Of a stretch of 22,996 nt of DNA, positions 12,856-22,400 are shown piece after piece. A model generated the notes under the pieces. It worked only from the letters and a program-made list of their open reading frames with translations. It ran no database searches and was not told the origin of the DNA. The first letter of the stretch is position 1. Each line of letters opens with the position of its first letter. The stretch is from CAYUJH01 sp964394585 (GTDB lineage: Bacteria; Bacteroidota; Bacteroidia; Cytophagales; Flammeovirgaceae), in NCBI GenBank assembly GCA_964394585.1, contig CAYMYI010000064.1, forward strand, positions 1-22,996. Direction: 5' to 3'. Position numbers and translations under genes: made by a program.

Positions 12856-15750
12856 TTATTGTTGTGGAAGTATTATTTTAAATGTGGTTCCCTTGCCTAA
12901 TTGCGACTGCACCGAAATATTTCCGCCTAGTTTTTCCACCGTTTCATGCACAATATACAACCCTAGGCCTGAGCCTCGGCTATCGACGGTAGCTCGGTAG
13001 AACATCTGAAAGATTTTATCGAGTTGGTTTTCTGCGATACCAATGCCATTATCTTCGTAGGTAATCGTTACGTCTTTCTCAGAAACCGCAACGTGTAGCG
13101 ACAAAAATGGATGGGGTTCGTAGGGTTTGGCGTATTTTATTCCATTGGAAATTAAGTTTGCAAAGATGACTTTGAGCCGGTACGCATCGCCCAGGTACGC
13201 CGCATTTTCTTGTATTGAAATACGTTTCTCGATATTTTCCGCCTCTTCGGCGAAATGCACCTCTTCAAAAACGGAGTTGATTAGAGGTTTGAACTGAATA
13301 GGTTCGTTCGCAACTTCTTTGCGGGTATTGCGGGAGTAATCTAAAATATTACCGATAAATGTATCGAGTTTTTGCATGCTTTTCTCTTGCAAATCGAGGT
13401 AGTGCTGCAAGGTGGGCAAATCGTCGGTCATTCGAGAGATTTCAATTAATCCCAACACCGATGATATGGGCGCGCGCAAATCGTGCGAAACGCGGTACAC
13501 AAAATTATCGAGTTCTTCGTTAGTTTTTTGGAGCAATCGGAGGTTTTCTTGCAGTAGGGCTTCTTTCTTTTTCTTTTCGGAAACTACTTGTTGCACAGCA
13601 AAGAACTGTACTAAGTTGCCTTTTGCATCATAAATCGGCTGGATGTCAATCGCGACCCAATACGCCGAGCCATTTTTGTTATAATTTATGAGCTCTACTT
13701 GTACCGATTCGCCTTTACGTATGGCGTTGCGTAGTTTATCTACTTCTTTGGGGTCGGTATCGTCTCCTTGTAAAAAATCGCCTGGCTTTTTGCCCAATAC
13801 CTCTTTTAAGCTGTACCCGGTTTGCCGCAAAAAGCCATGGTTTACCCACTCTATAAAGCCAGAGCGGTTTGTAACAATTACTAAATTATCGGTGCGTTGG
13901 GCTACCAACGCCAGCTTTTTCAGTTCTTCTTGCGCTTTTCTTTCTTGGGTAATGTCGCGAGTCGCACAAAACAACTTGCCTCCATCTTCGGTAATGGGTT
14001 TTGCTTTCCACGATAGCCACCGATACGTACCGTCTTTACAACGGTACCGGTTTACAAACTGCACGGTGTTGGTCATCTCGTCGATAAGGCGTTGCCCTTC
14101 TTGCAAAGTAAGCTCTCGGTCGTCGGGGTGCACAAACTCAATGAATGGCTTTGCCTTCAGTTCTTCTATGGAATAGCCGAGTGTTTCTTCCCAAGCCGGG
14201 TTGAGTTCTACGAAATACCCCTCAAAATTTGCGATGGAATGCAAATCGGGCGATAGCTCAAACAATCGGAGTAAATCGGCAATGCGCTTTTCGCGTTCTT
14301 TTTGTTTGGTAATATCTTGAAAAGTCCCATAAATGCGTGGGCGACCGTTAATAGAATCTCTGTTGCCTTTTGCACGCACCCAGATAGTTCGGTTTTTTGC
14401 AGTAATCAGCCTGAGTTCAAATTCAAAAGGTGTACCCTTAGCGATTAATGTTTCCACTGCTTTTTCTACAGTAGGGCGGTCGTCGGGGTGGTAATAATTG
14501 ATAGCCTCTTCGAGGGGTACATGCGTACCTATGGGCAAATCGTGGATGCGAAAGGTTTCTTGTGTCCAATGGGTCTTCATGGTATCCAACTCGATGGACC
14601 ACCCTCCTACTTTGGCAAGTTTGCCAGCATCGTTGAGGAGTTTTTCTTTTTGGTCGAGCTCTTCGTTTAACGCGATGATTTGCTCGAGTTGCTCACGCAG
14701 TTCTTCTTCGCGCACTTGGAGTTCTTCGTTGAGCAATTGAGCTCTCAGTGTAATCTGGCGTTGTTTTTTGAGCAGTTCGGCTACTTTATGCTGGTTTGCT
14801 ACTATTTCTGCCTGTTTGCCTTTCAGTTGTGAAACATCGGTGAGGGCTACTTGTGCAAGGTTATCAGCTTCGTGGAAGGGTAACAGAATGGCAGTCATTT
14901 GGAAATGATACGTTTGCTGCTCAAAAGCTACTTCAAATTCTGCTTCTTGGGGAATCTGCCGATAGAACACTTCGCGCAGGTATAGAGAAAACGCTTTTTG
15001 GTCGGTAAGGGCTAAAAACTTAGAAAAATGCATCGGTTCTTGTAGTTGCTCTATCCCAAACCACGCTTTGAACTGCTGGTTCATCTCGTGAATCCTCCCG
15101 TAGTTATCAATAGTGAAATATCCGACAGGTGAATACTCAAATAAATACTGAAAATGATTACGTATTTCAGCAAGTTCTACTTGTTTCTCGCGCATTTCTG
15201 CCGTTTGCGCCATCAGTTCTTCTTCGCGTATTTTGAGTTGCTCAATTAACCGATTCGTTTCTTTATAATCAGTTGTTTGTAAACGTTTTGCATTCAACTC
15301 AGCGGCATTCGAACTATACTGTTGCCATATAAACGTTAACAGTTCTTTCACCGCAGTGGGTAACCCAACTTCTTCAGAAGTGTGATCGGTAGCTAGCCAA
15401 ACACAGCCCAACGGTAAGCTACCTAAATGGATAGGATACTCGCGCCACTGTAATTCAGAAAGCTGGGGAGGTGTTAGCGCTAGTACATTCAAAGGGAGCT
15501 TTGTTTGACCGTTCTGTGTTCCGCATTCACATTTGGCGAGCGCCTCTACAAACGTTGGATAAGCATCTGTATCGAACCCGAAGGTATGGCAAACATGCAT
15601 TATTGGTGCTTTGTGCTCCTTAGCATGTAGAATAAGTCCGGCTGTGGCTTTCGTGTGCTTTTGTAGTAGCTCATTTATGGCAGAATACCCAGCATTGTTT
15701 CCATACTGATTAAAAACCTGTATAATACTGCCAATGTCATGAGTTTTCAT
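12856..15750 (-). CDS. Multi-PAS soluble sensor histidine kinase (HisKA type), orphan
   Basis: The 964-residue product has no membrane segment. Residues 1-155 form a GAF-like input domain with Cys54, Cys74 and Cys76. A charged coiled coil follows (about 160-200). PAS units lie at about 200-310, 373-480, 487-600 and 615-720, with a second coiled coil at about 315-372. PAC endings such as TFQDITKQKE and ATRDITQERK are clear. The last PAS reads GKKPGDFLQGDDTDP (near 653-667), like a LOV domain but without the flavin-binding cysteine. The HisKA helix has VSHDLRAP with His756, and the ATPase has Asn869, DNGIGI at 900-905 and GSGLGLYIVHETV. It should autophosphorylate, but no response regulator gene adjoins it. 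Confidence 0.92.
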   Translation of the reverse strand: MKTHDIGSIIQVFNQYGNNAGYSAINELLQKHTKATAGLILHAKEHKAPIMHVCHTFGFDTDAYPTFVEALAKCECGTQNGQTKLPLNVLALTPPQLSELQWREYPIHLGSLPLGCVWLATDHTSEEVGLPTAVKELLTFIWQQYSSNAAELNAKRLQTTDYKETNRLIEQLKIREEELMAQTAEMREKQVELAEIRNHFQYLFEYSPVGYFTIDNYGRIHEMNQQFKAWFGIEQLQEPMHFSKFLALTDQKAFSLYLREVFYRQIPQEAEFEVAFEQQTYHFQMTAILLPFHEADNLAQVALTDVSQLKGKQAEIVANQHKVAELLKKQRQITLRAQLLNEELQVREEELREQLEQIIALNEELDQKEKLLNDAGKLAKVGGWSIELDTMKTHWTQETFRIHDLPIGTHVPLEEAINYYHPDDRPTVEKAVETLIAKGTPFEFELRLITAKNRTIWVRAKGNRDSINGRPRIYGTFQDITKQKEREKRIADLLRLFELSPDLHSIANFEGYFVELNPAWEETLGYSIEELKAKPFIEFVHPDDRELTLQEGQRLIDEMTNTVQFVNRYRCKDGTYRWLSWKAKPITEDGGKLFCATRDITQERKAQEELKKLALVAQRTDNLVIVTNRSGFIEWVNHGFLRQTGYSLKEVLGKKPGDFLQGDDTDPKEVDKLRNAIRKGESVQVELINYNKNGSAYWVAIDIQPIYDAKGNLVQFFAVQQVVSEKKKKEALLQENLRLLQKTNEELDNFVYRVSHDLRAPISSVLGLIEISRMTDDLPTLQHYLDLQEKSMQKLDTFIGNILDYSRNTRKEVANEPIQFKPLINSVFEEVHFAEEAENIEKRISIQENAAYLGDAYRLKVIFANLISNGIKYAKPYEPHPFLSLHVAVSEKDVTITYEDNGIGIAENQLDKIFQMFYRATVDSRGSGLGLYIVHETVEKLGGNISVQSQLGKGTTFKIILPQQ

Positions 15751-15919
15751 ATAATGTGCGAAAGCAAAGGGTGTGTTAGCAAGTTAATTGGCATATCGTA
15801 AAAATAGACCAAGACTCATTTTGAAAGATACTGCTGATTTAGAATAGTTTAAGAGAATTTGTAAAAAAATGTCTCCTTGCATTTTGTAAGGATAAATATA
15901 CTACTTATTGGGTAAATTG

Positions 15920-17578
15920 CTATTCGCGCATTAATTCGCGGGCACTTTCAAAGGCAGTGGGGCTGGGGTTTTCGCCGCCTATCATTCGGGCTACTTCGGT
16001 AAGGCGTTCTTCTTCGGTAAGTTCTCGGATGTTGCTCACCGTTTTTTCGGCAGAGTTATCTTTATACACAAAAAAGTGCGATTTGCCCTTGGCGGCAATT
16101 TGAGGCAAATGACTGATGGCTAAGAGCTGATGGCGTTGCGCCATTTTTTGCATCATCTGCCCAACTTTAATTGCGATTTCGCCAGAAATCCCCGTATCAA
16201 TCTCATCGAAAATGAGAGTAGGCAGCGCCATTTTGCCGGCTAACACGTATTTCAAACAGAGCATGAGGCGCGAAAACTCCCCTCCTGAAGCTACTTGGCT
16301 CAACGGTTGTGGGGCAATCCCTTTATTGGCAGAAAACAAGAGGTCTATCGTTTCTAAGCCCGTTTCTTGCGGGGTTTCGTGGCGTTCTAACGGAATTTCC
16401 AATTTCGCATTTAAAATTCCCACATTGCGCAAGTGCTTTTCTAGTTCTTCGATTAGGGGTTCACAAGCCTGAATACGCGTTTGGCTTAGCTGCTCGCCTA
16501 CTGTCCACACTTCTTGCAGTGCTTTTTCTTTCGCTTGGGCGAGGCGTTCGAGTTCTTCTTCGAAGTGCTCTACGTTGTTAACGTTTTGTTGGAGTTCCTC
16601 TTGAGTTTGTATTAGTTCTTCTACTGAAGCTACTCGATGCTTCTTTTGCAAGGCGTATAGCTTATCGAGCCGATCGGTAATTTGCTCGGCTTCTTCAGGG
16701 TTTACAAACAGGTCTTCTTCCTGTCTTTCCAGCTCTAGCAACATATCTTGCAACTCGATGAGAGAGCTTTCCAGCCGCTCGCTGAGTTGTTCGTAGGTAC
16801 TGCCCAAACTGCGAATGCCATTCAGCGCCGAAATTGCCGACTGCAACATCTGTTCTGCTGAGAACTCCTCGCCTCCTAAACTTTGTTTGGCACCTTGCAA
16901 CGCTTCGGCAATTTTTTCCACATTCCGAATCCGCTCTTGCTGTTCCTCAAGTTCTTCTTGCACCAACCCTTCAAGACTTGCTTCTTGTAATTCTTTAAGC
17001 TGATGCAAATTGAAATCGTACTCTTGCTGCGCTTTTTGGTGTTCGACTTGCAATTGCTTCCATGCTTTTTCAGCTTTTTTATAAGCGAGGTACACTTGTG
17101 TGTATCGATCTCGTACTTGCTGATTGTCGGCATAGGTATCCACTACCATCAACTGAAACTCGCTATTCCCTAGTTTGAGCGTTTCGTGCTGTGAGTGAAT
17201 ATCCATCACCTGGTTGCCAATTATTTTTAAGGAATCGAGGTTTACAGGAGTATCGTTCACAAAAGCGCGCGATTTGCCCGAAGCCGTAATTTCTCGACGA
17301 AAAACGGTAAGGGCATCGTAATCTACATCTAGTTCTTCAAAGGTTTTTTTAAGGGAAGGATACGCCCGCAGGTCGAACAGTGCTTCCACCACGCATTTTT
17401 CTTCTTCATCGTATAAGATTTTTGTATTGGCACGCTGCCCTTTGAGCAACCCCAATGCCCCAAGCATGATGGATTTCCCGGCACCTGTTTCGCCCGTGAT
17501 AATGTTAAGCCCTTCGGAGAAAACAATTTCCAAATGCCGAATGAGCGCATAATTTTTAATGACAAGGCTTTTGAGCAT
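15920..17578 (-). CDS. recN: DNA repair protein RecN (SMC-like ATPase)
   Basis: The 552-residue product has the RecN plan. A Walker A GETGAGKS lies at 29-36 directly after the N-terminal LVIKNYALI strand typical of RecN. A long coiled coil with many Glu/Gln/Leu covers about 155-380. The C-terminal half carries the ABC signature VASGGEFSRLML (Ser431) and Walker B TLIFDEIDTGISG (Asp458-Glu459), ending with the D/H-loop region LAISHLPQIAAKG. RecN loads at double-strand breaks and promotes end joining to the sister during recombination. Length is normal. A TAAATTTG promoter element lies 38 bp upstream. The gene is divergent from the yjjX-like gene. Confidence 0.96.
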   Translation of the reverse strand: MLKSLVIKNYALIRHLEIVFSEGLNIITGETGAGKSIMLGALGLLKGQRANTKILYDEEEKCVVEALFDLRAYPSLKKTFEELDVDYDALTVFRREITASGKSRAFVNDTPVNLDSLKIIGNQVMDIHSQHETLKLGNSEFQLMVVDTYADNQQVRDRYTQVYLAYKKAEKAWKQLQVEHQKAQQEYDFNLHQLKELQEASLEGLVQEELEEQQERIRNVEKIAEALQGAKQSLGGEEFSAEQMLQSAISALNGIRSLGSTYEQLSERLESSLIELQDMLLELERQEEDLFVNPEEAEQITDRLDKLYALQKKHRVASVEELIQTQEELQQNVNNVEHFEEELERLAQAKEKALQEVWTVGEQLSQTRIQACEPLIEELEKHLRNVGILNAKLEIPLERHETPQETGLETIDLLFSANKGIAPQPLSQVASGGEFSRLMLCLKYVLAGKMALPTLIFDEIDTGISGEIAIKVGQMMQKMAQRHQLLAISHLPQIAAKGKSHFFVYKDNSAEKTVSNIRELTEEERLTEVARMIGGENPSPTAFESARELMRE

Positions 17579-17616
17579 AGAGCAGTTACAATGAAATGCG
17601 AGTGTAAAATAGGCAG

Positions 17617-17624
17617 CAAATTTA
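17617..17624 (-). promoter_or_regulatory. -7 element (TAAATTTG) for recN
   Basis: Exact TAnnTTTG match on the minus strand, predicting a leader of about 30 nt before the recN ATG at 17578. No LexA-like dyad was noticed beside it. Confidence 0.5.
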
Positions 17625-17747
17625 CAGAAGCCTAGCAGATTTTCTGTAAGTTATGCCCAAATTCGACAAATGAACTTTTCATTCCGTTATTGAACGTATT
17701 TCGAGGAATGATTTCTTTACCTAAATAAAAATTCAAATTAAGAAGCT

Positions 17748-18293
17748 ATGTCGCACATTATTGTTGGTTCAAAAAACCCTGTAAAAATTGAAGCCACACA
17801 TTCAGGATTTGCGCAGGTATTTCCGCACACTTCTTTCCGGGTGAGTGCAGAAGAAGTTGCTTCAGGGGTTGCTAACCAACCCTTTGGCGATGCCGAAACG
17901 CTAGAAGGCGCCCGCAACCGAGCACGTAATGCAAAAGCGATGCACCCAACCGCTAACTTTTGGGTTGGGCTCGAAGGAGGCGTCGCCGCCCACAAAGAGG
18001 GGATGGAAGTATTTGCATGGATGTGTATTTTAAGCAATATGCCACCCTATGAAGGCATCGCGCGAACAGCTAGTTTTTTCTTGCCTCCCCAAGTAACGCA
18101 GCTAGTCAACCAAGGGATGGAGCTTGGCAAAGCTGACGACCTCATTTTCCAAAAACGTAATTCGAAGCAAGGGCAAGGTTCGGTAGGCATTTTAACGCAC
18201 GGAATCATTGACCGCGCTACGTACTATCAGCCGGCAATTGTTCTAGCGCTCATTCCGTTTGTAAACCCTGAATTGTATGGGGTTGAATCATAA
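17748..18293 (+). CDS. yjjX: Non-canonical purine NTP phosphatase (YjjX/ITPase-XTPase family)
   Basis: The 181-residue product matches the YjjX family. It has GSKNPVKIEA (7-16) at the nucleotide-binding start, GVANQPFGDAETLEGARNRA (40-59), the acidic FWVGLEGGV (71-79), and KQGQGSVGILTHGIIDR near 139-155. These enzymes hydrolyse ITP and XTP to the monophosphate, removing deaminated purines from the nucleotide pool. Size and motif order are normal. The ATG at 17748 is preceded by a weak AAGAAG. It is followed after 60 bp by a Nudix CoA pyrophosphatase gene, so the pair looks like a small housecleaning operon. It is divergent from recN. Confidence 0.9.
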   Translation: MSHIIVGSKNPVKIEATHSGFAQVFPHTSFRVSAEEVASGVANQPFGDAETLEGARNRARNAKAMHPTANFWVGLEGGVAAHKEGMEVFAWMCILSNMPPYEGIARTASFFLPPQVTQLVNQGMELGKADDLIFQKRNSKQGQGSVGILTHGIIDRATYYQPAIVLALIPFVNPELYGVES

Positions 18294-18353
18294 ACCTGGG
18301 TTCGATTGTTGTAGCCATAGTATTTCGTTAATCAACTTGAAAACCCAAACCAA

Positions 18354-19010
18354 ATGCTTTCAAAAGCTACTTCTACATTTCATCAGCAAGAGTTTCCTCA
18401 ACGGCTCAAAGAGGCACTTTCGCAACCTTTACCCGGTCCTTTGGCACAGCAGGCGATGTCGTCGGTCCATCGATTGAAGACCGGATGGGCACCCCCTCCG
18501 GAAAATGCCCGCGTTTCTGCCGTACTGCTTGCCCTATCACACGATGGCGAGCGGGTTCGGCTTCCCTTCATTCGTCGGGCAATTGACCACAGCGTGCACA
18601 GTGGCCAGATTGCCCTGCCCGGTGGCAGGAAAGAAGAACAGGACGCCAGCCTAGTAAGTACAGCACTACGCGAAACCTATGAGGAAATTGGGATAGCGGT
18701 TAGTGAGAATCAGGTACTAGGACAGCTTACCCCTTTGTACATTCCCCCTAGCAACTCGCTAGTTACCCCGGTAGTAGCCTGGTTGCCAGAGCCTCCTGAA
18801 GGCTACCAGCCCGATCCTAGAGAAGTAGATGCTGTCTTAGAGTTTTCGCTCGAGGAGCTATTACACCCCCCACACCGCAAAGAAACGGAGGTAACCGTGA
18901 TGGGAAATTTAAAAATGAAAGCTCCGGCTTTTGTAATTGAGGATACCGTGATATGGGGAGCTACTGCCATGATGATGAATGAGTTTCTCGAAGTGTGGCA
19001 ACAACTTTAG
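18354..19010 (+). CDS. nudL: CoA pyrophosphatase (Nudix hydrolase, NudL/NUDT7-like)
   Basis: The 218-residue product has the Nudix box GGRKEEQDASLVSTALRETY EEIGI at 90-114, with the metal-binding Glu107, Glu110 and Glu111. The box begins G-x5-Asp instead of G-x5-Glu, as is usual in the CoA-pyrophosphatase branch (UPF0035). The preceding RRAIDHSVHSGQIALPGG is the branch-specific segment. The enzyme cuts CoA or acyl-CoA into 3',5'-ADP and 4'-phosphopantetheine, trimming oxidised or excess CoA. The start ATG at 18354 gives a normal length; no SD is seen. It follows the yjjX-like gene by 60 bp and precedes tRNA-Arg on the same strand. Confidence 0.9.
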   Translation: MLSKATSTFHQQEFPQRLKEALSQPLPGPLAQQAMSSVHRLKTGWAPPPENARVSAVLLALSHDGERVRLPFIRRAIDHSVHSGQIALPGGRKEEQDASLVSTALRETYEEIGIAVSENQVLGQLTPLYIPPSNSLVTPVVAWLPEPPEGYQPDPREVDAVLEFSLEELLHPPHRKETEVTVMGNLKMKAPAFVIEDTVIWGATAMMMNEFLEVWQQL

Positions 19011-19050
19011 TTCCTCTGCATTATTTTCTGCATAGAACAAGGGAAAGTTA

Positions 19051-19058
19051 TATATTTG
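19051..19058 (+). promoter_or_regulatory. -7 element (TATATTTG) for tRNA-Arg
   Basis: Exact TAnnTTTG match 17 bases before the mature tRNA 5' end, so transcription would start just upstream of the tRNA. Same octamer as the rpsF element. Confidence 0.6.
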
Positions 19059-19075
19059 CAGCCCGAAAAATCGGC

Positions 19076-19147
19076 GGCTTCGTAGTACAATGGATAGTAT
19101 GCGGGTTTCCGGAGCCTGAGATCTAGGTTCGATTCCTAGCGAAGCCA
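19076..19147 (+). tRNA. tRNA-Arg (anticodon CCG)
   Basis: The 72-nt sequence folds as a cloverleaf. The acceptor GGCTTCG / CGAAGCC is followed by discriminator A, with no encoded CCA. The D stem is GTAC/GTAT, the anticodon stem CGGGT/GCCTG holds the loop TTCCGGA (anticodon CCG at 19109-19111), and the T stem CTAGG/CCTAG holds TTCGATT. It decodes CGG. The terminator at 19171 follows closely. Confidence 0.95.
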
Positions 19148-19170
19148 CGAAAAAATTCATTTATTGCTAG

Positions 19171-19205
19171 AAACACCTAACACACTCGTATTAGGTGTTT
19201 TTTTT
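19171..19205 (+). terminator. Rho-independent terminator after tRNA-Arg
   Basis: A perfect 10-bp stem AAACACCTAA / TTAGGTGTTT with a 10-nt loop continues into a run of eight T (19198-19205). Confidence 0.9.
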
Positions 19206-19357
19206 ATTTCCATTTGCCCCTAACATCTAAAAATAATCGATTATGGCTCTGTTTAGGTGGTTTTCTTTGCAAAGTACACCTTCGCTGTTGCGTAAGTCGT
19301 TGAAGCGAACAAATTCAGTATCGTCGTTTTCAATACATACTCGTATTTATTTTATCT

Positions 19358-19392
19358 ATGTAGAAAGCCTCTTGTAAAGGGGAACTCTACAT
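19358..19392. other. Two-step inverted repeat downstream of the LRR gene
   Basis: ATGTAGA (19358-19364) pairs with TCTACAT (19386-19392), and inside it CCTCTT pairs with AAGGGG (one G-T) around GTA, with a small internal loop. It lies 15 bp past the LRR gene stop on the minus strand. No T-run follows on that strand, so it may be a transcript 3' end stabiliser rather than a standard terminator. The rest of 19206-19406 shows nothing else. Confidence 0.35.
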
Positions 19393-19406
19393 CTACGAAT
19401 ATCTTT

Positions 19407-22400
19407 TTAGTACTTTTCTACCTTCTTCAATACATGCCCTTGCTCCGATTGGATTTCCAATAGGTATAGCCCGCTCGGTAGCCCTTCGAGGTTCAGTTTC
19501 ACATTTTCTATGTATTGGTACTCGCTGTACATCACCTGCTTGCCTGAGGCTGTGCGCAACGTTATGGTTACTGCTCGCTGAAGCTTCGGGAACTGAATAG
19601 ATACATGAGCAGCCGTGGGGTTCGGGTAGATTTCCAACGGACCGCTGGCAAATGCTTGGGGCAATGCCGTGATTCCCATTAAAACAGGGGATGACTTCAC
19701 CACGCAACCAGCCGCAGTCTCCAACGCCGCTTGGTACAAGCCCGATTGCGCAATCTGCAAATTGGGACCTTGCGCTCCGGCTACTACCTGGCCATCGAGA
19801 AGCCAGTAAATCGCTGCGGGATTGCCATCAGTGGTAGCTTGTAGCGAAACCGAATCGGTTACCGTTAGGCTGAGGCTCGGCACGGCATTTACGCGAATAG
19901 TCAGTGAGTTACTTTGCACTACGCAGCCAGAGGAGGAACGTAGCGTCACTTGGTAGGTACCCTCAACAAAAGCGACAAAAACGCTGTCCGTGGCAAGAGG
20001 TAAGGGTTGCCCGTTGCGTCGCCACTCGTACCGGTAGCTCCCAGGCTGGCCTGCTGTAGCAGTTAAAAGGCTGTAAACAGGTACTCCTGCACAGAATTCT
20101 GTCCCTCCTTGTTGACTTGATAGCCGGGCTTGCAAGGACTCCCCGCAATCTGCGTTGAGCGTAAAGCGGCGCGTTTTCAAGGTAAGGTTCGGCACCGAAG
20201 GATTCGTTACAAATGCTTCGTATACACCGGCGTGCGCTGTGCTCATGGCGGTAATGGTGTACGAGGCATCACCCTGAGGGCTGAGTGTCAGCGCTTCTCC
20301 ATCTTTATACCATAAATATTGATTAGGACTTCCTTCTATAGTAGCTTCTAATTTTACGGGCTGATTAATGGCTACATTAAGAATTTCGTCTCCTTCTTGC
20401 CGCTTTTGCGGACTGTAAGATGTTATGGCTAAATTTAAAGATTCAAAATCAGCAAAATCTAATAAGTTTTGCTGTACTAATAATTTTTCTAAATTGAATG
20501 CGATGGGTAAGCCAATGGGTAAACTTGTGAGTCGATTACTAGATAAATCTAATTCTTTCAACTGAGGTACGAGGCTTAAACTTAATTGCAAATCGACTAA
20601 CTGATTTTCTGATAGCCTGAGCACTTCCAACCTTTCAAAAGTTGGGATTACCGGTAAAAACTCAGTGAGTTGATTTCTGCTCACATCAAGGACTCTGAGT
20701 GCATTTAAGTCTGCTAAGCTTGCCGGTAAATCTGCTAATTCATTGTCTTGTAGAAAGAAGAATTCTAACTCAGAGAGGTTGCCAATGCTAGCAGGTAAAC
20801 TTGTAAACTTATTTCTTGATAGCCATAACGTTCTAAGTTTAGAAAGCTCTGTAATGCGATTAGACACCGCTCCACTCAAATTATTTTTATCTAAATCTAA
20901 AAGAGTTAACTCCGTTAAGTTCCCTATACCATCAGGGATTCCTCCGGTGAGTTTATTATCGAAAAAAGATAGCCTTCTAAGTGCGGAAAGTTCGCCAATC
21001 TCTTCAGGAATTTCCCCTTCTAAACCAAAGCCAGAAAAGTCTAAACGTACGCAGCGGTCTAACTCTTGCGATACTCCTGGCCACCCTGCAGCGGAACCAT
21101 CGGGGTCAAACGCTAAAGATGCCCTTACATCGGAATCACTTTGCGCATTGCTTAATTGGGTTAAAATAGTTTTCAGCGTTTCTCTATCAGACTCGGTCAT
21201 CCTTTCGGTGATGACTACCTTAATATCGTTTCTTGTGAGCATCACCTCGGGGAAGTCTGGGTGAGTAATTTCTGCGTAATAGATCCCTTGATTCTCCTCC
21301 GGAAGGAGATTCTCAAGGACGATTTGATTACCAGTCCCAATAATTCCCGCATTATTTCTGCTTTCGCCCTCCGAGATAAAAAACCACGTAACGATACCCT
21401 GCTCGCCGGCAGCATTATCAGGAATAGAAAGGGTTATATTTTCGGTGATATTTCTGAAAATTTCCAACCTTTCGCCGACAGGTTCTTGGTCAGAAGCTAT
21501 AATTTCATCGACTAAAGGGAATACTTCTTCGAGTTCGTCGAAGGTGAGTTGGTTTCGACTTACATTTAAAATGATAAGCTCGTCGAATTCGGTAATTGGC
21601 AACGTAGGGATTTCAGTTAGCCTTAAGCCCGATAAATCAATTCGAACTACTTTGCCTTCTGGGTTTACTTCAACTCCTATAAACTCTTCGGAGTTAGCTT
21701 CTTCCACAGGGCATTCCGGCCATGGTATACGATTCTGAGCTTCTACAGGAAGACTATCTTTTAGGTTACAGAGTTTATCTAATTCATTCACTTCAATGGC
21801 TACATTACACCCTCTCTTTAGGTCAACCATTTCGAACTCTACCGTATCTGATTGGCAAAACTGGTTGTCTTCCACAGCAATGATAAGCCTATAGATACCT
21901 ACACCTACATTTCGCAAACTCAGCGTATCGCCTATCAAAGGGCTAGACGGGCGAACCAACTCCCCACGGGAATTAGTCCATTGATACGTAAGAGCCTCAG
22001 CATCGTTATAGGCTATTTTGATATTCAGGAAACTACCCCTATCGCACTTCCATTCCACTCTAGGAGTAGTTGTAAGCACTTCGGGAGATTCAGCATCATC
22101 TATTGTGAAATTAAGTACTTCGGGGATATAACATTGTTCTCCATCAGCATTGAGGTTGTCGGCACCTTCCAATTGTAGTTCGTAATTTCCTGCAGTTAAA
22201 TCCTCCAATTCAATAAATCCATCTTCTGAAGGGTTTTTAAACAGGGAACGTGTTTCTCCTTTTGTGCCATCTTCATTTAAGGCTGTAATGCTTATGTTGA
22301 ACGTTCGGTTTGCGTTACTATCCTCTTCTTCTGGAAGGTTATCAAGTTGAATTTTTAGTTTTCCTGCGTCCAAGCAAGTTTCTTTCTGAGTCTCAATATT

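Noticed and set aside
13688..14176. Plus-strand 162-codon frame inside the second kinase
   Set aside because: Ser/Arg/Cys-rich translation without motifs, antisense to conserved PAS domains.
18909..19160. Minus-strand 83-codon frame across the end of nudL and the tRNA
   Set aside because: It is the antisense of tRNA-Arg; its product shows the familiar tRNA-shadow string GIEPRSQAPETRI, and it overlaps the nudL gene.
20500..21050. Possible tandem DNA repeats
   Set aside because: The periodicity comes from the LRR protein repeats (about 23 residues) with diverged codons; no near-identical DNA units or CRISPR-like spacers.
20743..21264. Plus-strand 173-codon frame inside the LRR gene
   Set aside because: Produced by the repetitive LRR codons read on the opposite strand; Ser/Lys-rich low-complexity product.
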